A stretch of 64,000 bases of DNA from Diaphorobacter ruginosibacter (GTDB lineage: Bacteria; Pseudomonadota; Gammaproteobacteria; Burkholderiales; Burkholderiaceae_C), in the NCBI RefSeq assembly GCF_014395975.1, contig NZ_CP060714.1, forward strand, positions 434,001-498,000, read 5' to 3'. A program made the position numbers and the translations under genes. Position 1 is the stretch's first letter. Each line of letters opens with the position of its first letter. Positions 16,668-25,779 of the stretch are shown here, in pieces. The notes below the pieces were generated by a model. That model was not told the DNA's origin, did not search any database, and saw only the letters and a program-made list of their open reading frames with translations.

Positions 16668-17651
16668 ATGAAACGCAGAAGCCTGCTCCAACACGCCGCC
16701 GCCCTCACCGGGGCCGCCGCCGCACCCTGGGCGCTCGCACAGTCCGGCAACTATCCGCACCAGCCGATCCGCTGGGTCGTGCCGTATCCCGCGGGCGGCG
16801 GCACCGACGTGCTGGCGCGCGCGGTGGCCGAGGCCATGCGGGGCGGACTCGGTGCGCAGATCATCGTGGACAACCGGCCGGGGGCCTCCACCAACATCGG
16901 TGCGCAGATCGTGGCCACGTCCAAGCCCGATGGCTATACGGTGCTCTCCGCCGACAACGCGGTACTGGCCTACAACGAGTACCTGTTCACCAAGCTGCCG
17001 TTCCATCCCGAAAAGGACTTCACCTACGTAGGCGGTTTGACGCGCTTTCCGCTGGTGCTCGTGGTCCATCCGGGCTTTGCCGAGGGCCGGACGTTCAAGG
17101 ATTTCATGGCCTATGTGCGCGCCAATCCCGGCAAGGTGAACTACGCCTCGCCCGGCAACGGCTCGCCGCATCATCTGGCGATGGAGATGTTCAAGTACCG
17201 CACGAAGACCTTCCTCACGCACATTCCCTATCGCGGCGCGGCGCCGGCGCTGCAGGACGTGATGGGCGGGCAGGTGCCGTGCATGTTCCTCGACCTGGCC
17301 GCCGGGCTGTCGGTGATCCAGTCGGGCAAGGTCAAGGCGCTCGCGATCGGCTCGGCCAAGCGTGCGCCGCTGCTGCCCGACGTGCCGACGCTCGCCGAGG
17401 TCGGCATCCAGGACACCGAGGTCTACGCCTTCCAGGGGATGCTGGCGCCGGCCGGGTTGCCTGCCGACATCACGAAGCGCCTCAACACCGAGCTCAACAA
17501 GGCGCTGGCCTCGCCCGAGGTGGTCAAGCGCATGCAGGACTACGGCATGGAGTCGCTGGCCGGCACGCCCGAGCAATTCAGGGCAATGGCACGGGCCGAG
17601 GCCCGGCGCTGGGGTCCGATCATCAAGGCGACGGGTGTGAAGCTGGATTGA
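16668..17651 (+). CDS. Bug-family periplasmic solute receptor with Tat-like signal
   Basis: The product has 327 residues. The N-terminus MKRRSLLQ followed by an Ala-rich core and WALAQ resembles a twin-arginine signal. Bug signatures are WVVPYPAGGGTDVLAR, VDNRPGASTNIGAQ and HIPYRGAAPALQDVMGGQ, so it should bind a carboxylate-type solute in the periplasm. Its 3' end overlaps the convergent molybdopterin oxidoreductase gene by 29 bases. GGAG precedes the ATG by 10 bases. No transporter membrane genes are adjacent. The solute is unknown. Confidence 0.92.
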   Translation: MKRRSLLQHAAALTGAAAAPWALAQSGNYPHQPIRWVVPYPAGGGTDVLARAVAEAMRGGLGAQIIVDNRPGASTNIGAQIVATSKPDGYTVLSADNAVLAYNEYLFTKLPFHPEKDFTYVGGLTRFPLVLVVHPGFAEGRTFKDFMAYVRANPGKVNYASPGNGSPHHLAMEMFKYRTKTFLTHIPYRGAAPALQDVMGGQVPCMFLDLAAGLSVIQSGKVKALAIGSAKRAPLLPDVPTLAEVGIQDTEVYAFQGMLAPAGLPADITKRLNTELNKALASPEVVKRMQDYGMESLAGTPEQFRAMARAEARRWGPIIKATGVKLD

Positions 17652-19758
17652 TGAAGGCCGGAGCGTCGGTGCGCGCTGGAGCGGCATGCCGCTCCACGTC
17701 CACCACGCAGTCATAGAAGCACGGGCCGCGCCCGATGTCCGTCAGTCGCTGGTGGGTGAGTTCGTTCACGTTCGTGCCGTTCTCGCCATCCTTGCGCCAC
17801 CACACGCCCAGTCCCACGACCACGCCCTTGCGTGCGCGGCCGTTGATGCGGGCCTGGCAGACGTGTTCCCCGCGGGTGTTGTGCACGCGCACCGTGTCGC
17901 CGTCCGCGATGCGGCGTTCGGCCGCGTCGTCGGGGTGCATCTCCACGAGCGGCGCGCCCTCGTTGTTGCGCAGGCTTTTCACGTTCACGAAGGTGGAATT
18001 CAGGAAGTTGCGCGCGGGCGGCGAGATCATCGCCAGCGGATAGCGCGCATCGCTGCCCGGCGTCTCGTAGTTGGGGATGTAGTCGGGAAGCGGGTCGACC
18101 CCCAGCTTGCCAAGTGAGGCACTGATGAATTCGCACTTGCCCGAAGGGGTGGGGAAGCGGCCTTCGGCGAACGGTGCCTCGGGCAACTGCAGGCTGGCGA
18201 ACCCCTGGGACAGCAGCATGTCGAAATCAACGCCGGTATCGGCGATGGCCGCGCGGCACAGCTCTTCATCGCTGTCGCGGAAACACGGCGCGGAGAACCT
18301 GGGGTCGAGCGCCGCCATGTGCGCGGCGAGATCGCGGAAGATCTGCGCGTTGCTGCGTGCCTGGCCCTCGGGGGGGATGGCGGGGCGATTGAGCAGAACG
18401 TCGGTGTGGCCGTAGCTGCCATGGATATCCCAGTGCTCGAGCTGGGTGGTGGCGGGAAGGACATAGTCCGCGAGATCGGCCGTGTCGGTCATGAAATGTT
18501 CGAGCACGACGGTGAACAGGTCCTCGCGCGCGAACCCCCTGGCGACCTTGGCCGATTCAGGCGCCACCGCCACCGGGTTGCTGTTGTAGACCACGACGGC
18601 CTTCACCTGTGGGCCGAACTGCGCATCGCCCGCATGCAGCAGCGCGTCGCCGATGGCGCTCATGTTGATGGTGCGCGGGCGCCGCTCTCCCAACAGGTCG
18701 GGGCGCTGCAGCGCCTGCCGCCGGAACGGATAGGCGCCCGAGGACGACAGCAGCAGGCCGCCGGACCGATGGCGCCACGCGCCCACCAGTGCCGGCAGGC
18801 AGGCGATGGCGCGCACGGCGTTGCCGCCGCCTCGCGCGCGCTGGACGCCGTAGTTCACGCGGATCGCAGCCTGGGGCGTGGTGCCATAGTCGCGCGCCAG
18901 TTGGCGGATCTGCTCCTCGGGCAGGCCGCACACTTCGGCTGCGCGCCGTGGCGGCCACTGCAGGGCGCGTTCCTTCAGCGCTTCCCAGCCCAGCGTGTGC
19001 CGGGCGATGTAGTCGTGGTCGAGCCAGTCGTTGACGATGAGCTCGTGCATCAGCGCGAGTGCCAGCGCCGCATCGGTGCCCGGCAGCAGCTGCAGGTGCT
19101 CGTGGCACTTGTCGGCGGTCTCGGTCTTGCGTGGGTCGATGCACACCAGGCGCGCGCCATTGCGCTTGGCATCTTGCGCGATGCGCCAGAAATGCAGGTT
19201 GCTGCCGATGCTGTTGCTGCCCCAGATCAGGATGAGGCGGCTTTCGGCGTAGTGCTCGACGCGCATGCCGATCTTTGCGCCATAGGTGTGCAGCAATGCT
19301 TCCCCTCCGGCCGTGGAGCAGATGGTGCGGTCCAGCAGTGACGCCCCCAACTGGTGGAAGAACCGGCGGTCCATGCTCTCGCCCTGCACCATGCCCATGG
19401 TGCCCGCGTAGCTGTAGGGCAGCACGGATTCGGGGTGGCTTGCGGCGACGCGGTGCAGGCGCTGCGCGATGTCGGCCAGCGCCTCGTCCCATGGCACGGG
19501 GACGAAGCGGCCGCGCTCGCCGGGCACCTTGGGCCCCACGCGCCTGAGCGGCTGCAGCACGCGCTCCGCGTGGTAGGTGCGCTCGGTGTACTTGCTCACC
19601 TTGGCGCACAGCACGCCTCCTGTGAAGACATGGTCGGGATTGCCGTTCACGCGCGTGGCCACGCCGTCGACGACGGTGGTCACCAGCGAGCAGGTGTCGG
19701 GGCAATCATGGGGGCAGGCACCCTTGACGGTGCGGACGGCGGCGTTCGAGGACTGCAT
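17623..19758 (-). CDS. Molybdopterin-dependent oxidoreductase (formate dehydrogenase-like, MopB)
   Basis: This 711-residue protein of the DMSO reductase/formate dehydrogenase superfamily should hold a bis-MGD molybdenum cofactor and a 4Fe-4S cluster. The cluster ligands are CPHDCPDTC near the N-terminus and a later Cys in GGVLCAKVSKY. The cofactor-binding core shows LIWGSNSIGSNLHFW, VCIDPRKTETADK, LLPGTDAALALALMHELI and VYNSNPVAVAP. The C-terminal molydopterin-binding domain has ISPPARNFLNSTF and GLGVWWRKDGENG. There is no Tat signal and no partner subunit gene nearby, so it is likely a soluble single-chain enzyme. The start is uncertain: the ATG at 19756-19758 is given, but in-frame starts up to 19806 exist. 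Confidence 0.88.
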   Translation of the reverse strand: MQSSNAAVRTVKGACPHDCPDTCSLVTTVVDGVATRVNGNPDHVFTGGVLCAKVSKYTERTYHAERVLQPLRRVGPKVPGERGRFVPVPWDEALADIAQRLHRVAASHPESVLPYSYAGTMGMVQGESMDRRFFHQLGASLLDRTICSTAGGEALLHTYGAKIGMRVEHYAESRLILIWGSNSIGSNLHFWRIAQDAKRNGARLVCIDPRKTETADKCHEHLQLLPGTDAALALALMHELIVNDWLDHDYIARHTLGWEALKERALQWPPRRAAEVCGLPEEQIRQLARDYGTTPQAAIRVNYGVQRARGGGNAVRAIACLPALVGAWRHRSGGLLLSSSGAYPFRRQALQRPDLLGERRPRTINMSAIGDALLHAGDAQFGPQVKAVVVYNSNPVAVAPESAKVARGFAREDLFTVVLEHFMTDTADLADYVLPATTQLEHWDIHGSYGHTDVLLNRPAIPPEGQARSNAQIFRDLAAHMAALDPRFSAPCFRDSDEELCRAAIADTGVDFDMLLSQGFASLQLPEAPFAEGRFPTPSGKCEFISASLGKLGVDPLPDYIPNYETPGSDARYPLAMISPPARNFLNSTFVNVKSLRNNEGAPLVEMHPDDAAERRIADGDTVRVHNTRGEHVCQARINGRARKGVVVGLGVWWRKDGENGTNVNELTHQRLTDIGRGPCFYDCVVDVERHAAPARTDAPAFINPASHPSP

Positions 19759-20063
19759 GTTCTGGCTCGTCACAATGTGCGTGGGGGTTTCTTCTTTCCT
19801 GCGCAAGCAGGAGGGGTAAGAAGGCGCACTCTAGCGCGTTTTCGGCGTCTTTTCGCGGCCATGGTCATGCCATGGCGGCGGGGCGGTAGGAACCCGATGG
19901 TGCGGGCGGCCACGCCCGGCTAGACTGTGGGATCAAAACGGAGCCTGACCGAGGTGAAACCTGCCGGGCGCCCTGGCCCTATCCGGTCACGGTGCGACGG
20001 CGCAATGCCCGTGGCCATGGGGCCGCAATGCAGGCCTCGAGCGGGTCCGAAGGAAGCCTGCAC

Positions 20064-21272
20064 ATGAAAGTCATAGATTCGATCGTTGCCCAAGCGGCAT
20101 CCATCGCTGCCATCCGGCGCGACATCCATGCTCATCCGGAGCTGTGTTTCGAAGAGGTGCGCACTGCCGACCTCGTCGCTGCCAAGCTCACCGAGTGGGG
20201 CATCCCCATCCATCGCGGCATGGGCAAGACCGGCGTCGTCGGCATCGTCAAGGGGCGGGATGATGGCGCATGCGGCCGCGCGATCGGCCTGCGCGCCGAT
20301 ATCGACGCGCTGCCGATGCAGGAGTTCAACACCTTCGAGCATGCCAGCCGGCACAAGGGCAAGATGCACGCCTGCGGGCACGACGGCCATACGGCCATGC
20401 TGCTGGCGGCTGCGCAGCATTTCTCCACGCACCGCGATTTCGATGGCATCGTCTATCTGATTTTCCAGCCTGCGGAAGAGGGCGGCGGTGGCGCGCGCGA
20501 AATGATCAACGACGGCCTGTTCGAGAAATTCCCGATGCAGGCCGTCTTCGGCATGCACAACTGGCCCGGCATGGCGGCAGGCTGCTTCGCGGTAAGCCCG
20601 GGCCCGGTCATGGCGTCGAGCAACGATTTCACCATCACCATCCACGGCAAGGGCAGCCACGCCGCCATGCCGCACATGGGCATCGATCCGGTGCCGATCG
20701 CCGCGCAGATGGTGCAGGCATTCCAGAACATCATCAGCCGCAACAAGAAGCCGATCGAGGCGGGCGTCATCTCGGTCACCATGATCCACGCGGGCGAGGC
20801 CAACAACGTGGTGCCCGACTCATGCGAGATGCAGGGCACGGTGCGCACCTTCAGCATCGAGATGCTCGATCTGCTGGAGCGCCGCATGCGCGAGGTCGCG
20901 GACCACATCTGCGCGGCCTTCGAGGCGACCTGTGATTTCAAGCTGAACCGCAACTATCCTCCCACCATCAACTCGCCCGCCGAGGCGGAGTTCGCACGCA
21001 AGGTGATGCAGGGCATCGTCGGCGAGGACAACGTTCTCGTGCAGGAGCCCACCATGGGCGCCGAGGATTTCTCGTTCATGCTGCTCGAGAAGCCGGGAGC
21101 CTACTGCTTCATCGCCAACGGCGATGGCGCGCATCGCGAGATGGGCCATGGCGAGGGGCCGTGCACGCTGCACAACCCCAGCTACGACTTCAACGACGAT
21201 CTCATTCCGCTGGGCGCCACCTACTGGGTGCAACTGGCCCAGCAGTGGCTGGCCCATCCCACGGTCAAGTAA
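20064..21272 (+). CDS. M20-family amidohydrolase (hippurate hydrolase-like)
   Basis: This 402-residue metallopeptidase-type amidohydrolase should split an N-acyl amino acid (such as hippurate or N-acetyl amino acids) into acid and amine. It shows the metal-site motifs of peptidase family M20D: RRDIHAHPELCFEE (about residues 18-31), ADIDALPMQE, MHACGHDGHTAMLL (metal ligands), FQPAEEGGGGA and, late, MGAEDFSFML. The dimerisation domain includes GKGSHAAMPHMGIDP. GAAGGAAG precedes the ATG at 20064. A DUF2817 peptidase follows 123 bases later on the same strand, suggesting a small degradation unit. Confidence 0.93.
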   Translation: MKVIDSIVAQAASIAAIRRDIHAHPELCFEEVRTADLVAAKLTEWGIPIHRGMGKTGVVGIVKGRDDGACGRAIGLRADIDALPMQEFNTFEHASRHKGKMHACGHDGHTAMLLAAAQHFSTHRDFDGIVYLIFQPAEEGGGGAREMINDGLFEKFPMQAVFGMHNWPGMAAGCFAVSPGPVMASSNDFTITIHGKGSHAAMPHMGIDPVPIAAQMVQAFQNIISRNKKPIEAGVISVTMIHAGEANNVVPDSCEMQGTVRTFSIEMLDLLERRMREVADHICAAFEATCDFKLNRNYPPTINSPAEAEFARKVMQGIVGEDNVLVQEPTMGAEDFSFMLLEKPGAYCFIANGDGAHREMGHGEGPCTLHNPSYDFNDDLIPLGATYWVQLAQQWLAHPTVK

Positions 21273-21395
21273 GGCGAAACGCAAAGGGCGGTGCCGCGCG
21301 CAATACGCGGTGCGCGCCCCTGGCCGTGCCACGCCGGTTTCACGAGATCCATCCATCATGGAGGATGATTTGACGATTCACAGTCAGGACTTTGC

Positions 21396-22505
21396 ATGAT
21401 CCCGATTCCAGACGCTTTCGCAGGCCGCTATGCGCTGGCCCGCGCCCGATTCATCGCCGGCGTGGCGGCGAACGGACTGCAGCTTCAGCAGTATCCCCAC
21501 CCGCTCAAGGGGCTGGAGGGCGAGGAACTGGCGGTGGACGTGGCGCTCGATGGCTCGCCCGACGCGGAACGCCTGCTGATCGTGAGCAGTGGCTGCCACG
21601 GTGTCGAGGGGCTGTGCGGCAGCGGTGTGCAGGTGTTCGCGCTGCATGATGAGGAATGGCGCGCGAAGGCGCGTGCCGAGGGAATTGCGGTGCTGTACGT
21701 GCATGCGCTCAATCCGCATGGCTTCTCGTTCCTGCGCCGCGTCACGCAGGAAAACGTGGACCTGAACCGCAACTTCATCGACTTCGGCAAGCCGCGTCCC
21801 TCCAATCCCGAATACGGGCAGCTCGACCCGATCCTGCTGCCCGAACGCTGGCCGCCCGATCTCCAGAACGAAGCGGAACTGGGGCGCATGGTGGCGCAGC
21901 TCGGCGAACCCCGGCTGCAGGCCATCATCAGCCGCGGCCAGTACGACTGGCCGGCAGGCCTGTTCTATGGCGGCGCCGAACCCACCTGGAGCCACCGCAC
22001 GCTGCGGTCCATTCTTCAAGCCTACGGCAGCCGCGCTCGGCACATCGCCTGGCTTGACGTGCACACGGGGCTGGGTCCGTTCGGTTATTGCGAACGCATC
22101 TATATCGGCGCGGGCGACAGCGCATCCATGCAACGCGCGGAAGGCTGGTGGGGCGGCAACGGTACCACCCCCGTGACGCTGGCCGGAGGAGCGGGCTCCG
22201 CGTCCGCCGAGCTGAACGGACAAATGCACGGCTGCATGCTGCAGGAATGCCCGCAGGCCGAGCTCACGGGAATCGCGCTGGAGTTCGGCACGGAGCCCGC
22301 CATCCAGGTGCTGCAGGCGCTGCGTGGCGACCACTGGCTGCACAAGCACCCCGAGGCCGCAGCCGACGAGGCGTTGGTGGCGCAGATCCGTGCGCAGATG
22401 CGCAAGGCGTTCTATGACGATTCGGATGGCTGGAAGGGACAGGTCATCAGCCAGGCGCGACAGGCGATGTTCCAGGCCGTGGATGGCTTGGCTGCATCCG
22501 ATTGA
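21396..22505 (+). CDS. DUF2817 / M14-like metallopeptidase family protein
   Basis: The 369-residue protein matches the DUF2817 group, related to zinc carboxypeptidases. Candidate metal ligands are in SSGCHGVEGLCGSG (His then Glu, as in the HxxE motif of M14) and WLDVHTGLGPFG (late His). VDLNRNFIDF corresponds to the substrate-binding Asn-Arg of carboxypeptidases, and ALEFGTEPAIQVL holds a possible catalytic Glu. There is no signal peptide, so it should act in the cytoplasm. It follows the M20 amidohydrolase on the same strand. Its substrate is not known. Confidence 0.82.
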   Translation: MIPIPDAFAGRYALARARFIAGVAANGLQLQQYPHPLKGLEGEELAVDVALDGSPDAERLLIVSSGCHGVEGLCGSGVQVFALHDEEWRAKARAEGIAVLYVHALNPHGFSFLRRVTQENVDLNRNFIDFGKPRPSNPEYGQLDPILLPERWPPDLQNEAELGRMVAQLGEPRLQAIISRGQYDWPAGLFYGGAEPTWSHRTLRSILQAYGSRARHIAWLDVHTGLGPFGYCERIYIGAGDSASMQRAEGWWGGNGTTPVTLAGGAGSASAELNGQMHGCMLQECPQAELTGIALEFGTEPAIQVLQALRGDHWLHKHPEAAADEALVAQIRAQMRKAFYDDSDGWKGQVISQARQAMFQAVDGLAASD

Positions 22506-22638
22506 ATGCACTGCGGACGGTGTTGCAAAATAAAATAGCACGACCGTTCGTATTTTGTGGAAACTTGGATACACTGGAGCGAACCGGCAGCCTGAGCGCC
22601 GCCGTTATCGCCATCATCATCCAATCCGGGAGACAACC

Positions 22639-22896
22639 ATGTCCGATCTGAACACGCATTTCGAAACCGCCGTCGCCAACTCCAAGCTCCTGAGCGAGCG
22701 TCCCGACAATCCGACGCTGCTGAAGATCTACGCGCTGTACAAGCAGGCAACCGTGGGCGACAACGACGAGAAGAAGCCGAGCTTCTCGGATATCGTTGGG
22801 CGGGCCAAGTGGGATGCGTGGGAGAAGCTCAAGGACACGAGCTCGGATGATGCGAAGCAGCAGTACATTGATCTGATCGAGTCTCTGCGCGGTTGA
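22639..22896 (+). CDS. Acyl-CoA-binding protein
   Basis: This 85-residue helical protein matches the ACBP family, which holds medium- and long-chain acyl-CoA esters in the cytosol. Family features include LYKQATVGDN (Tyr and Lys for CoA binding), a KPSF turn, AKWDAWEKLKDTSSDDA and a final YIDLIESL helix. The ATG at 22639 begins at the usual point, with CGGGAGA upstream. ACBP is common in beta-proteobacteria with active fatty-acid use. A strong terminator follows. Confidence 0.95.
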   Translation: MSDLNTHFETAVANSKLLSERPDNPTLLKIYALYKQATVGDNDEKKPSFSDIVGRAKWDAWEKLKDTSSDDAKQQYIDLIESLRG

Positions 22897-22939
22897 TGAA
22901 CTGCTGAGGTTCTCTTTCTCGTATCGAGTTTTCAGTGGG

Positions 22940-22964
22940 GCCGTCCTTGGGGGCGGCTTTTTTT
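22940..22964 (+). terminator. Rho-independent terminator of the acyl-CoA-binding protein gene
   Basis: GCCGTCC (22940-22946) pairs with GGGCGGC (22951-22957) around a TTGG loop, with one G-U pair, and is followed by a seven-T run. It lies 44 bases after the stop of the acyl-CoA-binding protein gene. Confidence 0.85.
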
Positions 22965-23055
22965 GTTCTCTGTTCTTGTTGGGTCCTGTTGCCTTGTTTT
23001 GGGGTAGAGGCCTGGGCACTCCCGGCCTCCACGCTAAAAGACACAACAGAACCCC

Positions 23056-24234
23056 CTACGGGGCACGAGAAAAGCCCAGCGATCGAGCCCCGGACGAGGA
23101 AGCAGGCATCAGCTCCTCCAGCGCCGCCTTGCGCTCCTCCCCATCAGCCCGCGCCATCCGCTTCACCGCAGCGTGAAAGCGCTGCCAGTCACGCCCCTCG
23201 TGCTCGAACAGCGTGAGGAACGCGGGCACCAGGTCATCGTAAGCACCTTGCGCCCCGAAGGCCGCGTTGTTGGCGTCACGTACCCAGCGGTCAAGAGCGG
23301 CCAACTGCCCCGGTTGGGCGTGGCCCTCGCGGATCCAGCGTTCCCGCAGTTGCGCATAGTGGTCGCGAAAGGCCTGCATGGCCTGCTGTTTTCCGGCTGC
23401 AAGGGCCGGGTGGTCATTGCTGGCCTGGGCAGGAGCGGCGCTCCTGTAGACGTTCTCGAGCGCCTCCCGCGTGCTCCGCGTGAGCGCGCGGAATTCCGCG
23501 CGGCGCTGCTCGCTGGCGTTGAACTCCTCCTGCGCCGCTGGTGTGGATTGCTCGCGCAGCCATTGCTGAACGCCCAGCCGCTCCACGGCCGTGGCATACG
23601 ATTCGTTGAAGCCGGTGTCGCCCGAAGCGTAGGCCACCTGATGGGCCAGCTCGTGAAACAGCAGCCGGACGAAATCGCCCTCGGGCCAGCCGATGAAGGT
23701 GCTGAGGATGGGGTCGCCACCCATCCAATTGGAGTAGCCCAGCGTGGAATACGCAGGCACGGGGTAGACGCTCACCTCCAGGCCTGCCTGCTGCATTCGC
23801 TGCGCTTCGGCTCGCGCGTCCGCCTCGGCGAAATAGCCGCGGTAGCCGATGCAGCCCGTCACCGGGAAGCACCAGGTGTGCAGCCTGAGGGAGTACGGCG
23901 GCGCGGCCACGACGTTCCAGACGGCGGCGCTGCGCTCCAGCTGGGCGTAGCGGTGATAGCTGGCGTTGTCGGGCAGGGCGAGTTCGTCCACGGCGAAGCG
24001 GCGCGCCCGCCGTGCCAGTTCCAGTCGCTCGCGCAGGGCGGGCTTGAGGGCAGGGTCGCCGATCCAGTCGTCGATGGGCTTGGCCGAGTTCATGAGTGAC
24101 ATGTGCCCGCGAAACGACTGCCAGTAGTAGCCCAGCGTGCTGTCCTCCATGGTGGAGGCGCATCCGCAGAGCGCCACCGTGGCACCCAGGCAGGCCAGAA
24201 GGTGCGGCAGGCTGCGGGGAATGAGATATTTCAT
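23056..24234 (-). CDS. Putative lipoprotein aminopeptidase (PF10023 type)
   Basis: The 392-residue product has a signal peptide with a lipobox-like ALCGC (Cys25), so it is probably a lipoprotein. The zinc-peptidase motif is visible: FHELAHQVAY (HExxH at 194-198) followed by GFNESYATAVE, where Glu211 is a likely third ligand. This is the pattern of the predicted aminopeptidase family PF10023. Cys122 and Cys128 (WCFPVTGCIGYRGYF) could form a disulphide. The gene is divergent from tag with 54 bases between starts and ends 116 bases from the ACBP terminator on the opposite strand. The exact peptide substrate is unknown. Confidence 0.85.
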   Translation of the reverse strand: MKYLIPRSLPHLLACLGATVALCGCASTMEDSTLGYYWQSFRGHMSLMNSAKPIDDWIGDPALKPALRERLELARRARRFAVDELALPDNASYHRYAQLERSAAVWNVVAAPPYSLRLHTWCFPVTGCIGYRGYFAEADARAEAQRMQQAGLEVSVYPVPAYSTLGYSNWMGGDPILSTFIGWPEGDFVRLLFHELAHQVAYASGDTGFNESYATAVERLGVQQWLREQSTPAAQEEFNASEQRRAEFRALTRSTREALENVYRSAAPAQASNDHPALAAGKQQAMQAFRDHYAQLRERWIREGHAQPGQLAALDRWVRDANNAAFGAQGAYDDLVPAFLTLFEHEGRDWQRFHAAVKRMARADGEERKAALEELMPASSSGARSLGFSRAP

Positions 24235-24288
24235 GTATGGATGTACAGTATTTCTCGGATTCACGGCCCATTCGCGGCACAATGGGGC

Positions 24289-24954
24289 ATGGCCGATACC
24301 AAGCAAACTCCAGCACCCGTGGCGGGACTTTTCACCGATGACAGCGGGCAGCCGCGCTGCTTCTGGTGCGGGGCATCCCCTCTGTACAAACATTATCACG
24401 ACCACGAATGGGGATTCCCGGTGGACGATGAGCGACGCCTGTTCGAGAAGCTTTGCCTCGAAGGGTTCCAGGCGGGGCTCAGCTGGATCACCATCCTCAA
24501 CAAGCGGGAGGCATTTCGCGCCGGCTTTGCCAACTTCGAGGCCGAGGAGCTGTCGCGTTTCGGCGAGAGTGACATCGCTCGCCTGCTGGCCGATGCCGGC
24601 ATCGTGCGTCACCGGGGCAAGATCGAGTCGGCGATCAACAATGCCGCCCGCGTGCTGGAGCTGCGTCGTGAGTTCGGGTCGCTCGGCGCCTATGTCTGGA
24701 GCTATGCCCCGCGGGCTGCCGAAGACCGGCCGGCACTGAATACCTATGACGCCGTGCGCGCCATCACGGCCACGGCCGCGTCGCAGGCGCTGTCCAAGGA
24801 TCTCAAGAAGCGCGGCTTCAGCTTCGTGGGGCCCACCACCATGTACGCCTTCATGCAGGCCATGGGGCTGGTCAATGACCATATCGCGGGCTGCCATGTC
24901 CACCAGGCGGCCGAGCAGGCGCGTGTGAACTTCACCATGCCGAAATTCGGGTGA
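24289..24954 (+). CDS. tag: DNA-3-methyladenine glycosylase I
   Basis: Tag removes 3-methyladenine from alkylated DNA in base excision repair. The 221-residue protein has the N-terminal CFWCGASPLYKHYHDHEWG, in which cysteine and tyrosine/tryptophan residues build the zinc site and base pocket, then LFEKLCLEGFQAGLSWITIL with the helix holding the catalytic acidic residue. The C-terminal HVHQAAEQ supplies further zinc ligands. The ATG at 24289 is chosen as it begins the conserved length; the open frame runs far upstream into the divergent gene. It stands alone. Confidence 0.95.
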   Translation: MADTKQTPAPVAGLFTDDSGQPRCFWCGASPLYKHYHDHEWGFPVDDERRLFEKLCLEGFQAGLSWITILNKREAFRAGFANFEAEELSRFGESDIARLLADAGIVRHRGKIESAINNAARVLELRREFGSLGAYVWSYAPRAAEDRPALNTYDAVRAITATAASQALSKDLKKRGFSFVGPTTMYAFMQAMGLVNDHIAGCHVHQAAEQARVNFTMPKFG

Positions 24955-25172
24955 TGGTCAGGAGAGCAGGGCGTCAGCAGGGTGTGGGTCGCCGGGAATG
25001 AGGATCGGCTGGATGAGCCGTTCTGCGCGTTGCACGCAGGAGATCCGGAGAGCGGAATCAGGCGAAAGAAAGAACGACGGGAAGGCCGGTAGGAGGGGCG
25101 CGCAAGGTACGGCGCGTCATCCGCACGGCGCCCGAACAGCGTTCAGGCGCGATGCGAATGTGCTGCAGAAGA

Positions 25173-25343
25173 TCAGCCGCCCTTGGAGGGACGCTTGCCG
25201 GGGTTCTTCTTGCTGCGGGTAGCGACACCGCGCTCCAGGCTCACGCGCTGGCCACGGCCGCCGGTGGCGACGGGCATGCCTGGCAGCGGGGTGGGACGGG
25301 GACTGCGCTTGCGGTCTGCTTCTGTAACGATCTTGTTGCCCAT
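25173..25343 (-). CDS. Small basic protein of unknown function (56 residues)
   Basis: A short minus-strand gene is well supported by its start: ATG at 25341-25343 with GAGGAG seven bases upstream. The product begins MGNKIVTEADRKRSPRP and ends KKNPGKRPSKGG. It has about 14 Lys/Arg residues, no hydrophobic segment, and a Gly/Pro-rich middle (PLPGMPVATGGRGQRVSL). The charge suggests nucleic-acid or ribosome contact, but this is a guess. It lies between the convergent tag gene and the cfa promoter region. Confidence 0.6.
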   Translation of the reverse strand: MGNKIVTEADRKRSPRPTPLPGMPVATGGRGQRVSLERGVATRSKKNPGKRPSKGG

Positions 25344-25779
25344 GACTGGCTCCTCTAGAGAAAAAATCGGATGAACCCGCTATTAGGCCATATTTGTGGC
25401 ATCAGCGGTCAAAAACGGGCTTTTTCGGTGGTCCGGACGTGCCTGAAATACCGGGTTTTCCTGTCGCCTTGAGGGCAAAATGTGACACTTGTGTAGCTGG
25501 CGTGTCGGAGTTTTGCCGACTGCCATGTCAGACAGCAACCCTTGACTGTTGCACGTTTCCCCTAGAAGAATTAAGGAGCCTCGGCAGAACCCTCGCCAAT
25601 CGGCTGGGCGCGGATCGGGATGAGCCGCAAGGCGTCTTTTGAAGGCAATAGCAGTAGCTATTGACGAAAAAGACAACGCCGCGGATCGCCCGAGGCCGCG
25701 TTCAGACGATGGCAGGGAGTTTTGCAGAGGCTTCTTAACGACCTTGATCACTTTGCGGGGGATCGGTGTGAAGGATTTG
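25344..25779. other. Intergenic region upstream of cfa
   Basis: These 436 bases contain promoters for the small basic protein and for cfa, but no convincing gene. A perfect inverted repeat CAATAGC-AGTA-GCTATTG lies at 25646-25663. It looks like a LysR-type half-site pair, although the spacing does not fit OxyR. An AAGAATTAAGGAG stretch near 25566-25578 looks like a ribosome site but is not followed by a plausible gene. Confidence 0.4.

Noticed and set aside
25646..25663. OxyR binding site before cfa
   Set aside because: The ATAG and CTAT half-sites are six bases apart, while OxyR sites have seven; only a plain palindrome is claimed.
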